In this document: positions 7,779 through 15,835 of the stretch, in pieces
Layout: every line of letters starts with the position of its first letter
How positions within the stretch are numbered: the first letter of the stretch is position 1
Assembly: GCF_902706035.1 (NCBI RefSeq)
Contig: NZ_CACSJA010000024.1
Coordinates: 1-64,000 of the forward strand
From: Pantoea sp. 18069
Lineage (GTDB): Bacteria > Pseudomonadota > Gammaproteobacteria > Burkholderiales > Burkholderiaceae_C
Direction: 5' to 3'
DNA: 64,000 nt
Notes under the pieces: generated by a model
Database searches by the model: none
The model's input: only the letters and a program-made list of their open reading frames with translations
Told to the model about the DNA's origin: nothing
Program-made: the position numbers and the translations under genes

Positions 7779-8081
7779 ATGTTGTTCAGCAGAATCTTTG
7801 GTGGAAGCTTGTCCGAACCACGCTATATCCGTCGCACGCGGGTCTATCTCCAGGAGGCGCGCATGGCCATGCTCGAGCATTCGATTGCTGCCGAGTACTA
7901 CCAGTCGTCCGCGGAGATGTATGCAGCGCGCGCCCAGCGCCTCGAGCAGGAGCTGCACGAGTGGGAAGAACAGGCGATGCGCCGGCACAGTGCGGCCAAG
8001 GGCCTGACGCCGGCCAGGATGGAGCCGACGGCCGTGGCGCCGGCCTCCGTGCCTGCGCCGTCGGTGGTGCGCGCGGCGTGA
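7779..8081 (+). CDS. Small coiled-coil protein of unknown function
   Basis: A 100-residue protein starting MLFSRIFGG. The start is fixed by a near-perfect ribosome binding site, AAGGAGGAG, at 7765-7773. Residues about 20-70 are rich in Ala, Glu, Arg and Tyr and look helical (EARMAMLEHSIAAEYY, then AQRLEQELHEWEEQAM), consistent with a coiled coil. The last 25 residues are an Ala/Pro/Val tail. There is no signal peptide or membrane segment. The strong ribosome binding site, a plausible promoter and a following terminator support a real, separately expressed gene. I do not recognise the family. Confidence 0.75.
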   Translation: MLFSRIFGGSLSEPRYIRRTRVYLQEARMAMLEHSIAAEYYQSSAEMYAARAQRLEQELHEWEEQAMRRHSAAKGLTPARMEPTAVAPASVPAPSVVRAA

Positions 8082-8145
8082 CGCGCAGTCCCGAGCGCTG
8101 TTCCTTTGGCCACTGAAGGTAAGCGCCGGTCGATGAGGGCGACTG

Positions 8146-8176
8146 AAAAGCCGCTGTACTTCTGCTGACGGCTTTT
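8146..8176 (+). terminator. Probable terminator after the small protein gene
   Basis: AAAAGCCG (8146-8153) pairs with CGGCTTTT (8169-8176) around a 15-nt loop. The A and T flanks let it work in both directions, between the convergent small gene and tctC. Confidence 0.5.
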
Positions 8177-8226
8177 GCCGTGCTTTGCGACAAGAAGGGG
8201 GCATGCGCAGACCCCCGGCAGCCTTT

Positions 8227-9270
8227 TTACTCCGTCTTCACGCCCGAGCTGGCGACCACGCCGGCCCAATGCGCGGCTTCCTTTTGCACAAAGGTCCTGA
8301 AATTTTCCGGGCCCGCGGGCGCGCCGACTTCCACGAACAGCTGTTCCAGCCCCTTGCGCACCGCGGGATCCGACAGCGCGGTGTTGAGGTGCTGGTTGAG
8401 CTTGCGCACGGTCTCGGTGGGCGTGCCCGCGGCGGAGAACAGGCCGAACCAGCCTTCCTGCACCACATTCGGGTAGTTCAATTCCTTGAAGGTGGGCACG
8501 TCCGGCAGAAAGCGGCTGCGTTTGTTCGAGGCGACGGCCAGGGGCTTGAGCATGCCCGATTCCAGATAGGGCGCGACCGCGCCCGCGGTCGCGAACATCA
8601 TGCTGATGCGTGCGCCCACGAGGTCTTGCAGCGCCGGCGGGCTGCCGCGGTAGGGCACATGCAGCAAGGGCGCGGCCGTGGCCTGGCCGAACACATGGCC
8701 GAGCAGATGCGCGGTGCCGCCTATGCCGGTCGAGCCGTAGCTGATCGGCGCATCGCCATGGGGTGTGAGCAAGGCCTTGAGCGTCGTCGGGCCCTTGCCG
8801 GGAACGACCAGCACGCTCGCGGTGCTGCCGATGAAGCCAATGGATTCGAAGTCCGCGACCGGGTCATAGGGGCGCGGCGTATGCACGGCGGGCGCGATGG
8901 CGTTGGTGGCGATGTGCCCCAGCAGCAGCGTGTGGCCGTCGGGCCTGGCCTGGGCGACGAACTTGGTGCCGATCACGCCGCCGGCGCCCGCCTTGTTGTC
9001 GACGATCACGTCCTGCCCCAGCGTCACGCCCATGCGCGCGGCAATCAGCCGGGCGACACCGTCGGTCGCGCCGCCCGCGGGGCCGGCCACGATGATGCTG
9101 ATCGGGCGCAGCGCCGCAGTCTGCTTGTCATTGGCGCTGGCGGTCGTGGCCAGCGTGCCGTAGAGGCCCAGCCCCAGCAGGCAGGTCAGGACGCCCCGGG
9201 AAAAACGTGAGGTCGGGCGGGGCGTGGTGCGATGGATCATGGCGGTGTCGAACATTCGTAAGAAGGGCAT
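8227..9270 (-). CDS. Bug/TctC-family periplasmic substrate-binding protein
   Basis: A 347-residue protein of the tripartite tricarboxylate transporter receptor (Bug) family, which is much expanded in Burkholderiales and binds small carboxylates. A signal peptide with hydrophobic core GVLTCLLGLGLYGTLATTASA precedes the mature domain. Family markers include PISIIVAGPAGGATDGVARL, IVDNKAGAGGVIGTK and YGSTGIGGTAHLLG. The ATG at 9270 is preferred because GGTGGAG lies about 8 bases upstream; ATGs at 9255 and 9240 are alternatives. No TctA or TctB membrane partner is nearby, as is usual for orphan Bug proteins. It lies 57 bp downstream of a TauD-type oxygenase, which suggests a shared substrate. Confidence 0.88.
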   Translation of the reverse strand: MPFLRMFDTAMIHRTTPRPTSRFSRGVLTCLLGLGLYGTLATTASANDKQTAALRPISIIVAGPAGGATDGVARLIAARMGVTLGQDVIVDNKAGAGGVIGTKFVAQARPDGHTLLLGHIATNAIAPAVHTPRPYDPVADFESIGFIGSTASVLVVPGKGPTTLKALLTPHGDAPISYGSTGIGGTAHLLGHVFGQATAAPLLHVPYRGSPPALQDLVGARISMMFATAGAVAPYLESGMLKPLAVASNKRSRFLPDVPTFKELNYPNVVQEGWFGLFSAAGTPTETVRKLNQHLNTALSDPAVRKGLEQLFVEVGAPAGPENFRTFVQKEAAHWAGVVASSGVKTE

Positions 9271-9327
9271 GCGGCAGCTCCACCGTCCCGAGGGAGGGTG
9301 GTGGCCGTGGGGGGGAAATGGGGGCGC

Positions 9328-10203
9328 CTAGAGCGCGCGGTCGCTGACCTGGGTGCGGTACATCAGGCGGCGGGCATGGGGGTCGAACGCATCGCGCCGG
9401 TGCAGCGTGACGCGGTTGTCCCAGGCCACCAGGTCGCCGGCCTGCCATTGCTGGCGCCAGGTGAAAGCGTCCTGTGTGGCGTGTGCCCAGAGGGTGTCGA
9501 GCAGGTCCTCGCTGTCGGCGAGCGACAGACCCGGGATATAGGCATTGCGGCGGCGGCCCAGGTACAGGCTCTTGCGGCCGGTCACCGGGTGGGTGCGCGC
9601 CAGCGGGTGGCGCGCACCCACGGTATGCCGCGGGTCGGTCACACGCTCGAAGCCCAGCCGCAGTTCGCCGGCGCTGTTCAGGCTTGCATCATGGATGCAC
9701 TCGAGGGCCGCGATGGTCTGCTTGAGCTCCGTGGGCAGGCTTTCATAGGCTGCGTAGAGGTTCAGGAACTGGGTGTCGCCGCCGCTGGCCGGAACTTCAT
9801 GCGCATGCAGCAGCGCAGCGCGCGGCGGCATGGGGTTGTAGGTCATGTCGGCATGCCAGACGGATTCGCCGTCGCCCAGGCCGCCTATGGGCTGCTCGTC
9901 TATCTTCACGTTGGAGATCACGGCGATTTCCTCGGGCAGCTCCTGGGCGCTTGCATGCATTGCCTTGCTCGCGATCGGGCGCTTGTCGAGCGCGCCAAAA
10001 TGGCGTGAAAAGGCAATATGCCCTTGCAGGCTCAGATGCGCCTGGCTGCGAAAGCGCAGCACCAGATGGCGGTCCCAGGCGTCCTTGAGAAAGGCCACGG
10101 CCTGGTCGTCGAGCGGCGAGGCGAGGTCGATTCCGTCGATCTGGGCGCCAATCGTTTCACCGAGTGGGATGGCGCGGAGCTGTTGTGTTGCGGCGTGGGT
10201 CAT
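9328..10203 (-). CDS. TauD/TfdA-family Fe(II)/2-oxoglutarate dioxygenase
   Basis: A 291-residue non-heme iron oxygenase of the taurine/2,4-D dioxygenase family. Iron ligands are visible as H117-x-D119 (SVWHADMTYN) and H268 (RVTLHRRDAF), with Arg residues at 278-283 to bind 2-oxoglutarate. The start at 10203 (MTHAATQQLRAIPLGETIGAQI) matches the family; a longer frame would run into the tRNA terminator. The gene is followed by a Bug-type binding protein, so a carboxylate or sulfonate substrate taken up from outside is likely. The exact substrate (taurine, an alkyl sulfate, an aryloxyalkanoate) cannot be decided. Confidence 0.88.
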   Translation of the reverse strand: MTHAATQQLRAIPLGETIGAQIDGIDLASPLDDQAVAFLKDAWDRHLVLRFRSQAHLSLQGHIAFSRHFGALDKRPIASKAMHASAQELPEEIAVISNVKIDEQPIGGLGDGESVWHADMTYNPMPPRAALLHAHEVPASGGDTQFLNLYAAYESLPTELKQTIAALECIHDASLNSAGELRLGFERVTDPRHTVGARHPLARTHPVTGRKSLYLGRRRNAYIPGLSLADSEDLLDTLWAHATQDAFTWRQQWQAGDLVAWDNRVTLHRRDAFDPHARRLMYRTQVSDRAL

Positions 10204-10347
10204 GGTGCGTGGCGTAGCGGGAGGCGAGATCCCGATGCTATGCAACTCCGCTGATGGAGGGAATGCAGAAAAAATCATTTCCATAGTTGGAAAACGATTT
10301 AGGGCCTGCGCGCCACTCCGCCGTGAAGGCATTCGCGCGCGCAGGCG

Positions 10348-10380
10348 AAAAAAAAGCCAAGCAGTCAAAACTGCTTGGCT
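10348..10380 (-). terminator. Rho-independent terminator of the tRNA-Asn cluster
   Basis: A perfect 10-bp stem (AGCCAAGCAG 10355-10364 with CTGCTTGGCT 10371-10380) has a TCAAAA loop. Read on the minus strand, the stem is followed by eight T residues (A run at 10348-10355). It lies just 3' of the last tRNA and also insulates the tauD gene. Confidence 0.9.
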
Positions 10381-10384
10381 TTTG

Positions 10385-10460
10385 TGGCTCCTCAACCTGG
10401 GCTCGAACCAGGGACCTACGGATTAACAGTCCGGCGCTCTACCAACTGAGCTATTGAGGA
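10385..10460 (-). tRNA. tRNA-Asn (GTT), distal copy
   Basis: A 76-nt cloverleaf on the minus strand with encoded CCA: acceptor TCCTCAA/TTGAGGA, D arm with AGCTCAGTTGGTAGAGC, anticodon loop CTGTTAATC (anticodon GTT), variable TAGGT, and T arm CCTGGTTCGAGCCCAGG. It appears identical in sequence to the other two copies. Confidence 0.98.
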
Positions 10461-10475
10461 ATATCTTCACTGGGC

Positions 10476-10495
10476 GCCCTGTACAATTGCAGGGC
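10476..10495 (-). other. Hairpin between tRNA-Asn copies (distal spacer)
   Basis: GCCCTG (10476-10481) and CAGGGC (10490-10495) form a 6-bp stem with an 8-nt loop. The same stem occurs in the other spacer. It probably guides processing of the tRNA precursor, since no T run follows. Confidence 0.5.
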
Positions 10496-10503
10496 TGAAA
10501 TTT

Positions 10504-10579
10504 TGGCTCCTCAACCTGGGCTCGAACCAGGGACCTACGGATTAACAGTCCGGCGCTCTACCAACTGAGCTATTGAGGA
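10504..10579 (-). tRNA. tRNA-Asn (GTT), middle copy
   Basis: A 76-nt gene that appears identical to the flanking copies, with anticodon GTT and encoded CCA. It is 43 bp from the distal copy and 56 bp from the proximal one, so all three probably share one precursor. Confidence 0.98.
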
Positions 10580-10605
10580 ATATTTTGGTACTGACTTGAC
10601 GCTAT

Positions 10606-10625
10606 GCCCTGTGCGATTGCAGGGC
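10606..10625 (-). other. Hairpin between tRNA-Asn copies (proximal spacer)
   Basis: GCCCTG (10606-10611) and CAGGGC (10620-10625) repeat the stem of the other spacer while the loop differs (tgcgattg instead of tacaattg). This suggests the spacer was duplicated with the tRNA. Confidence 0.5.
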
Positions 10626-10635
10626 AGGAAATTCT

Positions 10636-10711
10636 TGGCTCCTCAACCTGGGCTCGAACCAGGGACCTACGGATTAACAGTCCGGCGCTCTACCAACTGA
10701 GCTATTGAGGA
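10636..10711 (-). tRNA. tRNA-Asn (GTT), promoter-proximal copy
   Basis: A 76-nt gene that appears identical to the other two copies, with anticodon GTT and encoded CCA. A TATAAT box (10723-10728, minus strand) lies 12 bases upstream of the mature 5' end. Confidence 0.98.
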
Positions 10712-10722
10712 AGAAGACTTGA

Positions 10723-10728
10723 ATTATA
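10723..10728 (-). promoter_or_regulatory. -10 box of the tRNA-Asn cluster
   Basis: A perfect TATAAT on the minus strand, correctly placed just upstream of the tRNA cluster. The matching -35 is weak (TTCCGA at an 18-bp spacing). Confidence 0.6.
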
Positions 10729-10785
10729 GGATGAAATTTTCCGTCTTCGGAAAAGATGGGCAATTTTTGCGATTTTTCTTCGCGC

Positions 10786-11226
10786 TCATGGCGCGGCGCC
10801 CGGCTCGGGCCGCGACCAGAGCCAGGCCAGCACGCAGGCCATGCTGCTGAGCGAAAACCAGCGTGCCCACGATGGCACGGGAGCCCAGCAGACCACGATC
10901 GCGCCCAGGGCCATGGCGGCGCTCGCGCTCCATTTCGCGCGCCGGCTCACGCGCCCGCCCGCGGCCCAGTCCTGCAGCATGGGGCCGAACAGCCGGTGGC
11001 GCCATAGCCAGCGGTGCAGCCGCTCGGAACTGCGCGCCGCAGCCCAGCCGGCGATCAGGATGAAGACCGTTGTCGGCAGGCCGGGAATGAAGACGCCCGC
11101 GATGCCCAGCGCAAGACTGAGCCAGGCGCAGGCCTGCAGCAGCCAGCGCAGCGGGCGCGACGCCAGCATGCGCAGCGGCGGCACGCTGGGCGCAGGAGCG
11201 GGGGCGGGCTGCGGGGTTTCGGGCAT
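10786..11226 (-). CDS. DUF454 (YbaN-like) inner membrane protein
   Basis: A 146-residue membrane protein. After a Pro/Ala-rich N-terminus come hydrophobic helices around residues 27-62, including the family motif GVFIPGLPTTVFILIAGWAA. Next is a basic, Trp-rich loop (RLHRWLWRHRLFGPML) and further hydrophobic helices near the C-terminus. This is the DUF454/YbaN pattern; the molecular function of the family is not known. It is divergent from def, with 72 bp between the two starts. Confidence 0.85.
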   Translation of the reverse strand: MPETPQPAPAPAPSVPPLRMLASRPLRWLLQACAWLSLALGIAGVFIPGLPTTVFILIAGWAAARSSERLHRWLWRHRLFGPMLQDWAAGGRVSRRAKWSASAAMALGAIVVCWAPVPSWARWFSLSSMACVLAWLWSRPEPGAAP

Positions 11227-11298
11227 GGCCTATTGTGCAGCGGGGACGCAGGCCTGCAGGCGGCGCGCTATGCTTGCCCGCATTGGCAAGGATTTCTA

Positions 11299-11838
11299 AT
11301 GACAGTACGCACTATCTTAAAGATGGGCGACGCGCGACTGCTGCGCGTGGCCCAGCCCGTCACGGCCTTTGACACCGATGCCCTGCATCTGCTGGTCACG
11401 GACTTGCTCGACACCATGGCCGCGGCCAATGGTGCAGGCCTGGCCGCGCCGCAGATCGGCGAAGACCTGCAGGTGGTGATCTTCGGCTCGGGCGCGGCCA
11501 ATCCGCGCTACCCCGACGCGCCGGTGGTGCCGCGCACGGTGCTGATCAACCCGCAGATCACGCCACTGGGCGAGGAACTGGAGAACGACTGGGAAGGCTG
11601 CCTGTCGGTGCCCGGCATGCGCGGCATGGTGCCGCGCTGGCAGCATATCCGCTATACCGGCTTCGATCAGTACGGCGACCCCATCGACCGCACGGCCTGC
11701 GGCTTCCATGCGCGCGTGGTGCAGCACGAATGCGACCATGTCTGGGGCAAGTTGTACCCTATGCGCATGACGGATTTTTCGCAGTTCGGCTTCACGGAAG
11801 TGCTGTTTCCGGGCATCAGCGCGGCGGAGGATGATTGA
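11299..11838 (+). CDS. def: Peptide deformylase
   Basis: A 179-residue metalloenzyme that removes the formyl group from new proteins. All three motifs are present: GAGLAAPQ at 45-52, EGCLS with metal ligand C101, and HECDH at 143-147 with the two His ligands and catalytic Glu144. The ATG at 11299 fits the usual family N-terminus (MTVRTILKMGD). It is not next to fmt, so this may be a second deformylase. Confidence 0.95.
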   Translation: MTVRTILKMGDARLLRVAQPVTAFDTDALHLLVTDLLDTMAAANGAGLAAPQIGEDLQVVIFGSGAANPRYPDAPVVPRTVLINPQITPLGEELENDWEGCLSVPGMRGMVPRWQHIRYTGFDQYGDPIDRTACGFHARVVQHECDHVWGKLYPMRMTDFSQFGFTEVLFPGISAAEDD

Positions 11839-11979
11839 GGCAAACCGTCAGCTTAAGGCGAGAATTGCGCCCTGAAACGCCCTTCACTGGATCCACCTGC
11901 GGCTGGCTCTGGCGACAACTGTTTTAGCGGTGGGCGCTGCATGCACAAGCAGAGCGTCTGCGAAGCGCGAATCGAGCCG

Positions 11980-12050
11980 CCGCCGGGCCGCCCCAAGCTC
12001 CTGGGGGGCTGCGCCCCCCAGCGCGACCCACACGTAGTGGGGGAGCGTGG
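11980..12050. repeat. Strong GC hairpin between def and glnD
   Basis: CTGGGGGGC (12001-12009) and GCCCCCCAG (12013-12021) form a perfect 9-bp stem with a 3-nt loop, followed by further G-rich sequence. It lies between the convergent def and glnD genes and probably acts as a shared 3' end. It resembles the other GC-rich intergenic hairpins in this window. Confidence 0.55.
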
Positions 12051-12054
12051 GGGT

Positions 12055-14646
12055 CTAAAACGACAGCGCCTCAATCAACTCCGTCTCGATCGCAATCTGC
12101 CTGGCGTTGTGCTGCAGCTCCGCGCCTTCGATCAGGAAAGTGTCTTCCACGCGCTCGCCCAGCGTGCTGACCTTGGCGAGCTGCACGCTCAGGTGGTGGC
12201 GCGCGAGCAGGCGGGCGACGACGTAGAGCAGGCCGGCGCGGTCGATCGCGGAAATGCTCAGCAGCCAGTGCTGGGCCTTTTCGTCGGGGCTCAGGCTCAC
12301 GCGCGGCACCATGGGAAAGCTCTTGACGCGGCGTGAAACGCGCCGCTGCGTGGGCTCGGGCAGTTCGCCGCCGCGCTCTATGGTCTGGACCAGCTCGGTT
12401 TCGACCAGGTTCATCAGCTCGCGGTAGCGCTCCTGCATGGCCGGCGCGACGATCTGGAAGGTGTCCAGCGCATAGCCGTTGCGCGCAGTGTGCACGCGCG
12501 CGTCGAGAATGCTGAAGCCCGCGCGATCGAAATAGCTGCAGATGCGCGCGAACAGGTCGGCCTGGTCGCGCGCATAGACCAGTACCTGCAGGCCTTCGCC
12601 GGCCAGCGACTTGCGCGTGCGCACGATGGGGTGGGGCGCGCCCACATTGCGCGACAGGTGGCGCGTGTGCCAGGCGATGTCGGCGGCTTCGTGGCGCATG
12701 AAGTAGCTGACGTCCAGCGTGTCCCAGAGCTTCTTGTGCGACTCGAACGGCTGGGCCGACAGCGCCAGCTGCACCAGGGCTTCGCGCTTGCGCGACTCGA
12801 TCTCGGCCGCGGCGTCGGGCGCGCGCCCGCCGAGCACGCGCAGCGTCGCGCGATACAGGTCTTCGAGCAGCTTGCCTTTCCAGGCGTTCCAGACCTTGGG
12901 GCTGGTGCCGCGGATGTCGGCCACGGTGAGCAGGTACAGCGCGGTGAGCCGGCGCTCGTCGCCCACGCGCTGGGCGAACGCGCCTATCACTTCGGGGTCG
13001 GCCAGGTCCTGCTTTTGCGCGACCTGGCTCATGCTCAGGTGCTCGCGCACCAGGAATTCGACCAGCGCGGCGTCGGCCTTGGCTATGCCGTGGGCACGGC
13101 AAAAGCGCTTGACTTCGACGGCGCCTATCACCGAATGGTCGCCGCCGCGGCCCTTGCCTATGTCATGGAACAGCGCCGCGAGGTACAGCAGCCAGGGCTT
13201 GTCCCAGCCGCCCGCGAGCTGCGAGCACATCGGGTATTCGTGCGCATGTTCGGCCATGAAGAAGCGGCGCATGTTGCGCAGCACCATGAGGATGTGCTGG
13301 TCTACCGTGTAGACGTGGAACAGGTCGTGCTGCATCTGGCCGACGATGCGCCGGAACGGCCACAGGTAGCGCCCCAGCACCGACGTCTGGTTCATCAGCC
13401 GCATCGCATGCGTGAGGCCGCTGGGCTGCTGCAGGATCTTGAGGAAGGTTGCGCGGTTGACCGGGTCGTGGCGAAAGCCGCTGTCCATCAGGCCGCGCGC
13501 ATGGTAGAGCGCGCGCAGCGTGCGCGCCGACAGGTCCGTGAGGCCGACATGGGTGCCGTAGACCAGGAAAGTCTCGAGAATCGCGTGCGGGTGGCGCTCG
13601 TAGAGGTCGTCGCTGGCGATCTCTATCATTCCCGCCTTGTTGAAGAAGCGCTCGTTGAGCGGCACCAGTTCGTAGGAGCAGGGGTTGACGCGCTCCTCGA
13701 TGTTCAGGCGCAGGATATGGCTGAGCTGCGAGACTGCCTTTGCGGCCCAGTAGTACTCGCGCATCAGCGTTTCGCTCGCGCGCAGCGCCAGGCGCTGGCC
13801 GTCGGGCGCGGTCGATTCAAAGCCGAAGCTTTCGGCGACCGCGGTCTGCAGGTCGAACACCAGCCGGTCTTCGTGCCGCCCCGAAATCGCGTGCAGCCGC
13901 GCGCGTATCAGGCTCAGCAAGGCCTCGTTGGCTTCGAGCTGCTGGCTTTCGAGTTCGGTGGCCAGGCCGTTGGTGGCCAGTTCGCGCCAGTTGTTGCCCA
14001 GGCCCGCGGCGCGCGCCAGCCACATGATGTATTGCAGGTCGCGCAGGCCGCCGGGCGATTCCTTGCAGTTGGGCTCGAGCGCGTAGGGGGTGTTTTCGTA
14101 CTTGTTGTGGCGCTGGCGCATTTCCAGCGTCTTGGCGACCATGAATGCGCGCGGGTCCATCTGCGCGCGGTACTGGCGGCTGAATTCCTCGAACAGCGCG
14201 GCGCTGCCCACGATGCGGCGCGCTTCGAGCAGCGCGGTCTGCACCGTCACGTCGCGCTCGGATTCCTCCAGGCATTCGGCCGTGGTGCGCACGCTCGAGC
14301 CGATCTCCAGCCCCGCGTCCCAGCAACTGCCTATGAATTGCTCGAGCTGCGCCGCGAGCGCAGTGCCCTGGCTGGCTTGCGCGTCCACGGGCAGCAGCAC
14401 CAGTACATCGACGTCCGAGCCGGGAAACAGCTGGGCGCGGCCATAGCCGCCCACGGCCAGCAGCGCGGCGTCGGCCGGCAGTTCGGCCTGGTCCCAGAGC
14501 CGGCACAGCAAACGGTCGGCGAGTGCACTCAATTGGTGCAGTGCCTGGTGGATGTTGCGCCTGGTTGTGGCGGGCGTGAGCAGGGCGGCCACGAGGGCGG
14601 CCTTGTCACGGCGGTAGGTGTCACGCAGGGCGTGCAGAGGATTCAT
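12055..14646 (-). CDS. glnD: Bifunctional uridylyltransferase/uridylyl-removing enzyme GlnD
   Basis: An 863-residue nitrogen sensor that uridylylates PII (GlnB/GlnK) when glutamine is low and removes the UMP when it is high. Domains in order: nucleotidyltransferase with GSDVD (76-80, after AVGGYGRAQLFP), helical linker, HD hydrolase (LFHDIGKGRGGDHS, about residue 495), and two C-terminal ACT domains (VLVYARDQADLFARICSYF and LSISAIDRAGLLYVVARLL). The length matches the family. The ATG at 14646 is the start of conserved sequence; the longer frame merely reads through map. It lies downstream of map on the same strand, 227 bp away. Confidence 0.96.
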   Translation of the reverse strand: MNPLHALRDTYRRDKAALVAALLTPATTRRNIHQALHQLSALADRLLCRLWDQAELPADAALLAVGGYGRAQLFPGSDVDVLVLLPVDAQASQGTALAAQLEQFIGSCWDAGLEIGSSVRTTAECLEESERDVTVQTALLEARRIVGSAALFEEFSRQYRAQMDPRAFMVAKTLEMRQRHNKYENTPYALEPNCKESPGGLRDLQYIMWLARAAGLGNNWRELATNGLATELESQQLEANEALLSLIRARLHAISGRHEDRLVFDLQTAVAESFGFESTAPDGQRLALRASETLMREYYWAAKAVSQLSHILRLNIEERVNPCSYELVPLNERFFNKAGMIEIASDDLYERHPHAILETFLVYGTHVGLTDLSARTLRALYHARGLMDSGFRHDPVNRATFLKILQQPSGLTHAMRLMNQTSVLGRYLWPFRRIVGQMQHDLFHVYTVDQHILMVLRNMRRFFMAEHAHEYPMCSQLAGGWDKPWLLYLAALFHDIGKGRGGDHSVIGAVEVKRFCRAHGIAKADAALVEFLVREHLSMSQVAQKQDLADPEVIGAFAQRVGDERRLTALYLLTVADIRGTSPKVWNAWKGKLLEDLYRATLRVLGGRAPDAAAEIESRKREALVQLALSAQPFESHKKLWDTLDVSYFMRHEAADIAWHTRHLSRNVGAPHPIVRTRKSLAGEGLQVLVYARDQADLFARICSYFDRAGFSILDARVHTARNGYALDTFQIVAPAMQERYRELMNLVETELVQTIERGGELPEPTQRRVSRRVKSFPMVPRVSLSPDEKAQHWLLSISAIDRAGLLYVVARLLARHHLSVQLAKVSTLGERVEDTFLIEGAELQHNARQIAIETELIEALSF

Positions 14647-14694
14647 GGTCAATAGGTTAAAAGGAAAAGACCCGCAGCCTTGGAGCGCATGACA

Positions 14695-14760
14695 CAACCC
14701 TTGAGGCGTCGTTGCGCTGCCTTGCCGTGCTACTCGCACTGTCTGCGGCAACGCGCCTAG
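14695..14760. repeat. Intergenic inverted repeat between map and glnD
   Basis: CGTTGC (14710-14715) and GCAACG (14748-14753), flanked by GGCG and CGCC, form the arms of a long hairpin around a TGCCTTGCCGTGCTACTCGC core. The rest of this 227-bp gap shows no gene; it has short hairpins such as AAATCTTCGATTT near 14783. Confidence 0.5.
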
Positions 14761-14873
14761 CCGGCCGCGCCTAGCCTCAACCGCAAATCTTCGATTTGCT
14801 GGGTCGTGCCAAGCGCTCTTGCTCGCAAGAATCATGCGCGCTCCTGGTGCGCGCCGCGCATGGCGTCGCCCGT

Positions 14874-15689
14874 TCAGCAGCAGGTCGTGGTCACGAACTC
14901 GGGCAGCGCGGGAGAGCCTGCCGACAGCGTCATGACTTCGTAGCCGGTCGGGGTCACGACCAGCGTGTGTTCCCATTGGGCCGACAGGCTGTGGTCCTTG
15001 GTGACTATGGTCCAGCCGTCCTTGCCCAGTTCCTTGATGTCGCGCTTGCCCAGGTTGAGCATGGGCTCGATGGTGAAGACCATGCCCGCTTCGAGCACGG
15101 TGCCCTGGCCGGGCTTGCCGTAGTGCAGGATCTGCGGCTCTTCGTGGAATTTCTTGCCTATGCCGTGGCCGCAGAACTCGCGCACCACCGACAGGCCATG
15201 GCCTTCGGCGAAACGCTGGATCGCGTGGCCTATGTCGCCCAGCGTATTGCCGGGCTTGACCTGCTGGATTCCCAGCCACATCGATTCGAACGTGAGCTGC
15301 GACAGGCGCCTGGCCGCGATCGAGCATTCGCCGACCATGTACATGCGCGAGTTGTCGCCGTACCAGCCCTCGGGGGTGATCACGGTGACGTCGACGTTGA
15401 CGACGTCGCCTTTTTTGAGCGGCTTGTCGTTGGGAATGCCGTGGCAGACCACGTGGTTGACCGAGGTGCACAGATGGCCGGGGTAGGGCGGGTAGCCCGG
15501 CGGCTGGTAGCCTATGGTGGCGGATACCGTGCCCTGGCTGGCCATGCATTCGGCGCCCAGGCGGTCGATTTCGGCGGTGGTGATTCCGGGTTTGATGTGG
15601 GGGGCAATATAGTCCAGCACTTCGGAAGCCAGACGGCAGGCGACGCGCATGCCTGCTATGTCTTCGGCGGTTTTGATGGTGATGCTCAT
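14874..15689 (-). CDS. map: Methionine aminopeptidase, type I
   Basis: A 271-residue enzyme that removes the starting Met from new proteins. The active site is visible: VVCHGIPN (substrate His), the two Asp metal ligands in VNVDVTVITPEGWYGDNSRM, His in GHGIGKKFHEEP, Glu in FTIEPML and Glu in AQWEHTLVV. The ATG at 15689 (MSITIKTAEDIAGMR) is the family's usual start. A Cys-Cys C-terminus (TTTCC) is a small oddity. It diverges from purL and is followed by glnD. Confidence 0.96.
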   Translation of the reverse strand: MSITIKTAEDIAGMRVACRLASEVLDYIAPHIKPGITTAEIDRLGAECMASQGTVSATIGYQPPGYPPYPGHLCTSVNHVVCHGIPNDKPLKKGDVVNVDVTVITPEGWYGDNSRMYMVGECSIAARRLSQLTFESMWLGIQQVKPGNTLGDIGHAIQRFAEGHGLSVVREFCGHGIGKKFHEEPQILHYGKPGQGTVLEAGMVFTIEPMLNLGKRDIKELGKDGWTIVTKDHSLSAQWEHTLVVTPTGYEVMTLSAGSPALPEFVTTTCC

Positions 15690-15756
15690 CGCGCAATTAT
15701 CCCATTGCACCTCCAGGCCTGCTGGTATCAGGGCTGCGCGGCGGCGCGCGCACCGG

Positions 15757-15803
15757 TAAAATGCCGGCCATCGCCCACGGCGCACCTTCTTCGGGTGCGC
15801 CGT
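15757..15803 (+). promoter_or_regulatory. purL -10 box and 5' UTR hairpin
   Basis: TAAAAT (15757-15762) is a likely -10 box. Just downstream, ACGGCGCACC (15777-15786) and GGTGCGCCGT (15794-15803) form a perfect 10-bp stem with a 7-nt loop, which would sit at the 5' end of the purL mRNA. No T run follows, so it is probably a stabilising or regulatory hairpin and not a terminator. Confidence 0.45.
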
Positions 15804-15835
15804 CTCCACGCCTCATATTCCCGACAGGCTGCCAC

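Noticed and set aside
12055..15696. 1213-codon frame read as one gene spanning glnD and part of map
   Set aside because: The GlnD homology begins at the ATG at 14646; the upstream part is out-of-frame map sequence and intergenic DNA.
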